DNA of 64,000 bases from Candidatus Altimarinota bacterium (GTDB taxonomy: Bacteria > Patescibacteriota > Gracilibacteria > UBA4473): positions 1-64,000 of the forward strand of contig JAGLIF010000010.1 of the NCBI GenBank assembly GCA_023143095.1, written 5' to 3'. The position numbers and the translations under genes are program-made. Within the stretch, counting starts at the first letter, position 1. Each line of letters opens with the position of its first letter. Under the pieces are notes generated by a model, which did no database searches, was not told the DNA's origin, and was given only the letters and a program-made list of their open reading frames with translations. This document shows, in pieces, positions 27,701 through 33,550 of this stretch.

Positions 27701-28498
27701 ATCGCCACCCTCGCTTATAAAAAGCTTTGTAGTATTGTTCGTTTGTATTCTGAAAGGATGATTGCTTATAGTTCCCGTATAACCTGCCAAATTTCCTGAT
27801 TGCAATCTCGTCTGAACAAAGCTCGTTGTATCTTGAATAATAATTTGTGGCTCCCCGTCGTCTTCTATATGCAATTTCTGTGCTGGTGTTGATGTTCCTA
27901 TTCCCACATTTCCAGTTCCTAAAATTGTAAATTTATTCACTGTATTCCGTCCCAAATAAAAATCATTTCCTGCATTAATCCCCCAATATCCAGTCGCATC
28001 GCCCATAGTCAACTCATCTGTAGCAGCTGGCACCCAACTCCCCGATTTTTTGATTACGACTTTTCCTCCTTCAATATGTAATTTTCCAAGAGGATTTATG
28101 GTTCCTATCCCTACATTACCTCCCGAATAATCAATTCCTCCTGTAATATTATCCCATTGACTTGGTCTTGGAACACTTGTTAACATCGATCCATCTCCAA
28201 TAAACTTACTGGCTTTTATATTTCCAAAAACATCCAACATTTCGGTTGGCGTACTAATTCCACCAATACCAATCTTATCATCTGTTGTATCTACAAGAGT
28301 ATCATTATCATCATGAAAAATCCCTTTCAACACATTCGTAAAAATATTCACCTCTTCTGCAGTAAGAGCATCACCTACATTCTTTTGAGGAATAGCATCT
28401 ACATTAGAAATAGCTGCAAAAACATCACTTCCCACCAACCCTCCAATCAAAAGAACAGATATAAAAAATTTTAAACTTTTGTTTTTTTTATGAGACAT
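15779..28498 (-). CDS. Giant secreted tail-fibre-like adhesin (4,239 residues)
   Basis: Signal peptide at 1-29 ([22 protein letters not shown]). Then dozens of cassettes: a [24 protein letters not shown] motif region, a [19 protein letters not shown] strand and [16 protein letters not shown] linkers, the pattern of trimeric phage-fibre and adhesin stalks. Three larger blocks of the [22 protein letters not shown] kind (plus-strand ranges about 26100-26400, 21960-22600 and 21240-21560) should be beta-roll stalks. FYD..[8 protein letters not shown] repeats occur near 18600-18850, 17600 and 16700-16850. Unlike the 537-residue protein at 3703 it has no S74 domain; it ends [21 protein letters not shown]. 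One uninterrupted frame, about 12.7 kb. No cell-wall anchor is seen. Surface fibre role inferred. Confidence 0.85.
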   Translation of the reverse strand: [4239 protein letters not shown]

Positions 28499-28527
28499 TA
28501 TATCGAGAAATTTTTGTTTTTCTAATC

Positions 28528-28556
28528 ATTATATACCTTTTAACGATATTTTTCAA
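28528..28556 (-). promoter_or_regulatory. Consensus promoter of the giant adhesin
   Basis: Minus strand TTGAAA (28556-28551), 17-base spacer, perfect TATAAT (28533-28528), 29 bases before the start codon. Confidence 0.75.
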
Positions 28557-28624
28557 TACTTTTAACAACAAAATAACACGCTCATGCTAATAAAAATATT
28601 CAAAGAAACTCTGATAAATAACTT

Positions 28625-28652
28625 TATGGTGAGACATCTCTGCCTCACCATA
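28625..28652 (-). terminator. Hairpin after the lipoprotein gene
   Basis: Perfect 9-bp arms TATGGTGAG/CTCACCATA with a 10-base loop, 18 bases past the stop codon. No strong T run, so a weak terminator. It abuts a repeat end (AACTCTGATAAATAACTTTA). Confidence 0.45.
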
Positions 28653-28670
28653 TTTATTAATCACTTCGAT

Positions 28671-29501
28671 TTACTTCACAATCATCTTTCCTGTCAAGTT
28701 CTTTTGCCCTGGAACATCAGAGAAAAATACATATTCTCCAGCTGTTTCTGGAGCATTAAAAGAAATCGCTCTCATTTCATTTGGACCTATTCCAACCGCT
28801 ATTGCTTCTAAATCCTTACTTTCAAATCGAAAGATATGTGTTTTATCGTCTGTAGATTTAATTGTCAGAGTAACAGCCTCTCCTCGACTAACAGTAAACT
28901 CTGTTGGCACATATCCTCCCACGCTAGAAATTTCTAAAATCTTTGCCGCCTCTGGAACATCTTCTTCCGACAAAGATTCAGATTGTTTAGGAGCTCCTTC
29001 TGAAAAAGGTTTTACATTTACTCTCACCTTCACACCTTCTGGTGTTACAACCTCTCCTTCCTCAGAAACAACATTCAATCCAACCTCATCTAATTCAAAT
29101 TCATTTACCTCTTGTTCTGGCTCTAGATCTTCCATCATTTCTTGTTCTTGTTCAAATAACTCCTCCTCCATTAACATTGGATCTTCCTCCATTGCTTGTT
29201 CCCTTTCTTGTTCCCTTTCTTGCTCAAGAAGCATCTCATCCTCCATTAACATTGGATCTTCCTCCATTGCTTGTTCTCTTTCTTGTTCCCTTTCTTGCTC
29301 AAGAAGCATCTCATCCTCCATCAACATATAATCTTCTTCTTCCTCCACTAATTTTTCCACAACAACTTCTTCCACAACAACTGGTGCTACTTCTGTTGAT
29401 TCTACTGATTTTGTTGGAGCTTCCACCGGTGCATTACACCCAACAAGTAAAAAAGCAATCACAAGAGCCACAAACCGTCTACCGTCATGTTTTGTATTCA
29501 T
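28671..29501 (-). CDS. Lipoprotein with acidic repeats and a degenerate cupredoxin domain
   Basis: 276 residues. Lipobox LLVGC puts the acylated cysteine at C22, so it is tethered to the outer face of the membrane. Residues 48-135 are extremely acidic and contain two exact tandem 25-residue units (MLMEDEMLLEQ through AMEEDP) plus a third partial one. Residues about 185-276 form a cupredoxin-like beta sandwich (FTVSRGEAVTLTIKSTDDKTHIFRFESKDL through ISFNAPETAGEYVFFSDVPGQKNLTGKMIVK). In copper-binding members the ligands are His, Cys, His, Met. Here H222 remains but the Cys position is S261 and the second His is Q266, so copper binding is probably lost or changed. The acidic repeats could bind cations. 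It lies between the two large surface-protein genes. Confidence 0.75.
   Translation of the reverse strand: MNTKHDGRRFVALVIAFLLVGCNAPVEAPTKSVESTEVAPVVVEEVVVEKLVEEEEDYMLMEDEMLLEQEREQEREQAMEEDPMLMEDEMLLEQEREQEREQAMEEDPMLMEEELFEQEQEMMEDLEPEQEVNEFELDEVGLNVVSEEGEVVTPEGVKVRVNVKPFSEGAPKQSESLSEEDVPEAAKILEISSVGGYVPTEFTVSRGEAVTLTIKSTDDKTHIFRFESKDLEAIAVGIGPNEMRAISFNAPETAGEYVFFSDVPGQKNLTGKMIVK
29178..29327 (-). repeat. Two tandem 75-bp repeats inside the lipoprotein gene
   Basis: Two almost identical 75-bp units encode the acidic residues 59-83 and 84-108, so repeat number may vary between strains. Confidence 0.8.
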
Positions 29502-29565
29502 TCTGTTTTTTTAGTTAATGTTTATTCTATTATTAGAAAAACTTAAAATAAATTCAAGTTTTTTA

Positions 29566-32313
29566 TTATGAACCTTTTCGACTTGCTCCAAAAAACAAAA
29601 TCCCAACAAAGAACGCAAACAAAAATGGAATCAAACTTTTTGCTCCAGATGTTGGATTTTTCTTAGGAGCCACCTTCTTATATAAATCACCTCCCAAAGG
29701 AGCAACCTCTATAATTTTACTTGAATATGACACTGTTCCATCTTCAGCCATTCCCAAAACACGAAAGAAATAAATTCTCCCTTTTTCCAAATCCCCCAGC
29801 GTCCACCCTATTCGTCCTTTTGGAACAATAACTTCTTCGTTCAAACCCTGCTTCGTTTTTCCAAATTCTATTCGGTACTTTTCAATCTCTTTCCCATCGG
29901 TCGGAGTTTTCCATTCAAGTTCTATACTATTATCATCTTGTACTATTACTGACAAATCCATAATAGATTCTCCAAAAGTACTCTTCTCTATCACATTACT
30001 CGCTGCTACCGTTCCTCCAGCCTTATTCAGTGCAAAAGCTTGGAAAAAATACTTCGTTCCTCCTTCCAATCCATCAACATACCACTGCGTTCGAGCATCC
30101 GGAACAAAAGTTTCCTCATCCAAAGCTCCTTTTACCTTTCCAAATTCAATCCGATAGGTCGCAACACCAATTCCAGATGTTCCCAAGTCATCTGAACCTT
30201 TTACTGGAGACCAAAAAAGTACTATTTTATTTTCTCCAGATTCTGCCGTAAAATTTTTAATCAATAAGGCTTCGTCATCCATCGGATCTAGTGGATTAGT
30301 TCCATTTTGCAACTCCACTTTATTTGAAACACCTCCTCCATCCGTATCATTCAATGCATCAGTATGTTCATTTTTATTATTTGCCTCAAAAAGATCCGCC
30401 ACACCATCTTTATCCTGATCAATAATCTCATCTTTATCTAACACACCATCCTCATCCGCATCAGAAACATCTGTTATATATCTGTAAGATTTTATATCAA
30501 AAGGCAATTGACCTTGTCCAAGTCTCACCTCATTTGAAACACCATCTCCATTGGAATCATTTTTAGAATCTTTTTGATCAGGTACACCATTCCCATTAGA
30601 ATCAAATGTACTAGATTCCAAGAAATCAGGAACACCATCTCCATCTTGATCAGCCATCTCATCGATGTCCAAAAGTCCATCTCCATCAGAATCTTGTTCG
30701 GAATTTTTCTCTGTATCAACACATACCTGCAAAACAGCTGCATTTGGTTCCACTAACTCATTGCCCAACAAATCCGATATAGTACAACTTATCGGATAAG
30801 TTCCACATCCCGAAGGTGCGGTAAAGTTACCCACAAATTTATCTCCTGCTGAATCCAACTCTGATAAAACTTCTTTAAAAACACATTTTGCAGAAGAAAG
30901 TAATTCTGATGAAGATACTTTTATTTGAAAATCCTGACTAGGAGTTAAAATTCCAGAAGGAATAATCTCTACCGCCAAAACGGAAGGAGGCGACTGATCA
31001 ATTTTCACAGTAATAATCTCTGAAATAATACTTCCATCTTGACTTGAAACTAGAAATTTATGAAGCCCGTCTGCTAATCCAGGCGTCTGATAAACAAAAC
31101 TTCCATCTGCTTCAACACTCAATTCTTCAACTAAAAGTGTCGGACCATCCTCAATCTTTACAAAATCCACTCCGTGAGTCTCTCCCGTAATTGTAATTCT
31201 GGAAGACCTCAATGTTCCTGGTCGAGGAGTTAAAATTTCAATACTATCTGGAGTCTCGTCTGTTGGAGAATTAATCTTACTCTCATCAATAACTGAAACC
31301 GACCTTTCTCCTGTTATTCTAAAATCTAATAAATCATGCACCGTAAAAGTATGTTGTCCCTCTTTTCCAAATGTTACAGCCAACGAAAAAGTATGCACGC
31401 CCTGATCTTCTTCATCAAACTGATAATCCGCTGGACGACTCGCTGAATCATCACTTGTTGAAAATCTAACTTTACCCAAATAATTCTTCACAACATTCCC
31501 GTCCTCATCTTTCGCAATAACTCTAAAAGAATAATTTTTTTCCATAAAAACTTCGCTTGGTAAATCCTCTATAGTAAAATACGCCATTTCTTCAAAACTA
31601 CCTTCATCAAACAACGAGGCTTTTAAAAAACGACCAAGATCAGAAGCTCCAACATTTTCTAATTCACTCGAATCCAAATGAAAAACTACCTCTGGTTTTT
31701 GAAAAAGCAATACATCACCTGCCAATACAGAGAGAACTGAAACTCCTGGTGTTTGTGATTTTATTTTTCCCGAAATTTCTCCATACTTATCTGAAATTTT
31801 TTCTACAACAACAATATCTTCATTTCGAGAAGAAAATACTTTAATCGATTGGTTTTTTACCGCATTTCCATAAGCATCTTTCAAACTCCCAATAAAAAAA
31901 CTCTGCGTTTCTCCATCCGCCGCCACTGATGGATTTCTCACTTCGATTTTCGATCTGTATGCCGAAACTTTACCAGAGGAAACCTCAAAATCATGAGCAA
32001 CAAAATCCCTAGGATTTATATATCGCTGAACTCGCAATTGATAATTTCCAGCTCGTTGCAAATGCAAACCAAAAATTTCTGTGCTCAACACACCAAAATT
32101 ATCAGCCTGTTCTGAAAACAAAATCTGCGTCTGATCTGGGCGTATCAAAGTCAATCCAACCTCTTCCTGTTCAAATAACCCAGAAATTCTTACTCCATTA
32201 TTTTCTCCCGCAACTGAATCATTTAGAGAAACAAAAACATTTTGAGCTAAGACTTCAAAAGGAAGGGCCAGCAACCCTAGACACAAAAATAATATTCCAA
32301 GAAACTTTTTCAT
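29566..32313 (-). CDS. Membrane-anchored surface protein with Ig-like, TSP3 and FN3 domains
   Basis: 915 residues. Signal peptide 1-23 (FLGILFLCLGLLALPFEVLAQ). The N-terminal half has several Ig-like sandwiches (one with YGNAVKNQSIKVFSS, another with DEDGNVVKNYLGKVRFS). Residues about 540-690 are thrombospondin type-3-like calcium repeats (DSDGDGLLDIDE, DQDGDGVPDFLE, DSNGNGVPDQ, DEDGVLDKDE, DQDKDGVADLFE). Two fibronectin type III domains follow (each with TKYFFQAFALN or RIYFFRVLGMA), and a C-terminal membrane helix (SLIPFLFAFFVGILFFGA) with a basic tail anchors the protein. Probably a calcium-stiffened adhesin or cell-surface scaffold. It is the upstream gene of the 32313-15779 surface block and has its own possible promoter (TACAAT at 32329-32324). 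Confidence 0.8.
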   Translation of the reverse strand: MKKFLGILFLCLGLLALPFEVLAQNVFVSLNDSVAGENNGVRISGLFEQEEVGLTLIRPDQTQILFSEQADNFGVLSTEIFGLHLQRAGNYQLRVQRYINPRDFVAHDFEVSSGKVSAYRSKIEVRNPSVAADGETQSFFIGSLKDAYGNAVKNQSIKVFSSRNEDIVVVEKISDKYGEISGKIKSQTPGVSVLSVLAGDVLLFQKPEVVFHLDSSELENVGASDLGRFLKASLFDEGSFEEMAYFTIEDLPSEVFMEKNYSFRVIAKDEDGNVVKNYLGKVRFSTSDDSASRPADYQFDEEDQGVHTFSLAVTFGKEGQHTFTVHDLLDFRITGERSVSVIDESKINSPTDETPDSIEILTPRPGTLRSSRITITGETHGVDFVKIEDGPTLLVEELSVEADGSFVYQTPGLADGLHKFLVSSQDGSIISEIITVKIDQSPPSVLAVEIIPSGILTPSQDFQIKVSSSELLSSAKCVFKEVLSELDSAGDKFVGNFTAPSGCGTYPISCTISDLLGNELVEPNAAVLQVCVDTEKNSEQDSDGDGLLDIDEMADQDGDGVPDFLESSTFDSNGNGVPDQKDSKNDSNGDGVSNEVRLGQGQLPFDIKSYRYITDVSDADEDGVLDKDEIIDQDKDGVADLFEANNKNEHTDALNDTDGGGVSNKVELQNGTNPLDPMDDEALLIKNFTAESGENKIVLFWSPVKGSDDLGTSGIGVATYRIEFGKVKGALDEETFVPDARTQWYVDGLEGGTKYFFQAFALNKAGGTVAASNVIEKSTFGESIMDLSVIVQDDNSIELEWKTPTDGKEIEKYRIEFGKTKQGLNEEVIVPKGRIGWTLGDLEKGRIYFFRVLGMAEDGTVSYSSKIIEVAPLGGDLYKKVAPKKNPTSGAKSLIPFLFAFFVGILFFGASRKGS

Positions 32314-32364
32314 TTCGACTTTTATTGTACCAATTTTTTGAACAATGCAAGTTTTTTTCTAGTA

Positions 32365-32447
32365 AGAGTTCGAACTTGGGAGGCTTAAAGTTCGAACTCT
32401 TTTTCCCTATTTTCGAGTTCGAACTTGGGAGACTTAAAGTTCGAACT
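32365..32447. repeat. Two tandem GTTCGAAC hairpins
   Basis: 32365-32400 has perfect 13-bp arms AGAGTTCGAACTT/AAGTTCGAACTCT, and 32415-32447 is a second, almost identical hairpin. They lie between the flp stop and the 915-residue gene and probably act as terminators. The arms equal those of the AGTCCGGACT family with C-to-T and G-to-A changes in the core. The sequence then runs into an element right end (AAGACTGTTTTTTTCAGTAT at 32457). Confidence 0.65.
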
Positions 32448-32479
32448 CTGTACATAAGACTGTTTTTTTCAGTATTTCT

Positions 32480-32647
32480 CTAAATAGTTAGATTATCAGC
32501 TATTGCTTGAAATACATCTTTTATTTTATCTCCCAACAAAGCAACAACCGCAATAACCGCCACTCCAAGCAATGCCACAATCAAAGCATATTCCGTAAGT
32601 GCCTGCCCAAAACAATTTGAATGAAATCGTTGTAAATATTTTTTCAT
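32480..32647 (-). CDS. flp: Flp/Fap-type pilin
   Basis: 55 residues from ATG 32647 (a TTG further up would add 7). A short basic leader MKKYLQRFHSNCFG ends in Gly14; after it comes QALTEYALIVALLGVAVIAVVALLG, with Glu at +5 and Tyr at +6 of the mature pilin, the Flp family signature. The mature subunit is about 41 residues, as usual for Flp. It would be cut by the CpaA/TadV-type peptidase encoded divergently at 32892. Other tad genes (ATPase, secretin) are not in the window. Upstream, an 8-bp inverted repeat GAAGTATT/AATACTTC (32653-32680) overlaps the expected promoter and may be an operator. Confidence 0.88.
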   Translation of the reverse strand: MKKYLQRFHSNCFGQALTEYALIVALLGVAVIAVVALLGDKIKDVFQAIADNLTI

Positions 32648-32740
32648 TTTTAGAAGTATTAAATACAAAAAAAATACTTCAATTTCCCATAGAAAAAATC
32701 AATTATTTTTGTTAGATTCCTTCAGAAATCCTTCATTTTC

Positions 32741-32886
32741 AGAAAACGCTGATAAATAACCTTATTTCTATAAAATTGATTATTTTTTCATAAAATTTAG
32801 CCTTCACTAAACATTAGTATTGAAGAAAAAATACATTATTTGGAAAAAGAGTTATTTTTAATTAAAGTTTATTTATCAGTGTTTCC
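32741..32886. repeat. Full-length MITE-like element between flp and the prepilin peptidase
   Basis: 146 bp with matching ends: GAAAACGCTGATAAATAA on the left and TTTATTTATCAGTGTTTCC on the right, inverted. Internal blocks CCTTATTTCTATAAAATTGA and ATTATTTGGAAAAAGAGTTA recur at 5421, 36020, 36883, 45140 and 56185. This is the best preserved copy of the type without palindromic cargo. Confidence 0.75.
32840..32868 (+). promoter_or_regulatory. Promoter-like box in the repeat, upstream of the prepilin peptidase
   Basis: TTGGAA, 17 bases, TAAAGT; the -10-like box is 23 bases from ATG 32892. Confidence 0.45.
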
Positions 32887-32891
32887 TAAAT

Positions 32892-33344
32892 ATGTTCAAT
32901 TTTTATCTATTACCGATAAAGACATTTTCTCTTGTTGAAATTTCTTTCCTATTTCTAGCACTTATCATATCTGCTTACCAAGATATAAAAACGCGAAAGA
33001 TTTCGAATATTGTGCCATATTCAACCTTTGTTTTCTTTTTTATTTATTTTTTTATTTTTAAAGGATTTGAAGGTTTAATTTTTCACCTTTTAGGTTTTTT
33101 AATTGTTTCAAGCTTTGGATTATTACTTTTTTATTTTCGTGCTCTTGGCGGTGGAGACATCAAATTACTTATACTCTTGGGATTCATTTTTCCACTAGAT
33201 TCGCTGCCTAGATTATTTTTTATGATAATATTAATAGGAGGATGCCAAGGTGTCTGGGGACTTTTTCACAAAAACAAAACAATTCCTTATGCCCTCTCTA
33301 TTTTAATAGGAACCATTTTATATATTTCCTTAAACTATTTTTAA
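32892..33344 (+). CDS. Prepilin peptidase, CpaA/TadV type (A24)
   Basis: 150 residues, the short form without the N-terminal methyltransferase domain. Catalytic aspartates of the aspartic peptidase A24 family are D31 (AYQDIKTRKI) and D89 (ALGGGDIKLL). About five membrane helices. It should cleave the Flp pilin encoded just upstream on the other strand. TadV-type short enzymes go with Flp pili, whereas the longer PilD at 56702 would serve type IV pilins. Transcription probably begins in the MITE-like element. Confidence 0.85.
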   Translation: MFNFYLLPIKTFSLVEISFLFLALIISAYQDIKTRKISNIVPYSTFVFFFIYFFIFKGFEGLIFHLLGFLIVSSFGLLLFYFRALGGGDIKLLILLGFIFPLDSLPRLFFMIILIGGCQGVWGLFHKNKTIPYALSILIGTILYISLNYF

Positions 33345-33351
33345 GGAAACA

Positions 33352-33550
33352 AAGAATGGATTCCTGCCTTCGCAGGAATGAGGAAAGACACCCTATCTTT
33401 GAATATAGAGGAGGGAAAAAGATTGTCGTCCTGAACTTATTTCAGAATCTCTATCTTTTTTTCATAAAAATGAGGAACACAAAATATCGTAGATCCCGTT
33501 TCAAGAACGGGAAGACATTATTTTATACATATTTATTTATCAATATTTAC
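33352..33550. repeat. Cluster of palindromic repeats between convergent genes
   Basis: ATTCCTGCcttcGCAGGAAT (33360-33379), an inverted copy of the TCCTGAA/TTCAGGA module (33422-33453), an inverted copy of the CCCGTT/AACGGG module (33481-33517), and a right element end (TTTATTTATCAATATTTAC, about 33530). So the composite element is present here in the reverse module order. Confidence 0.65.
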
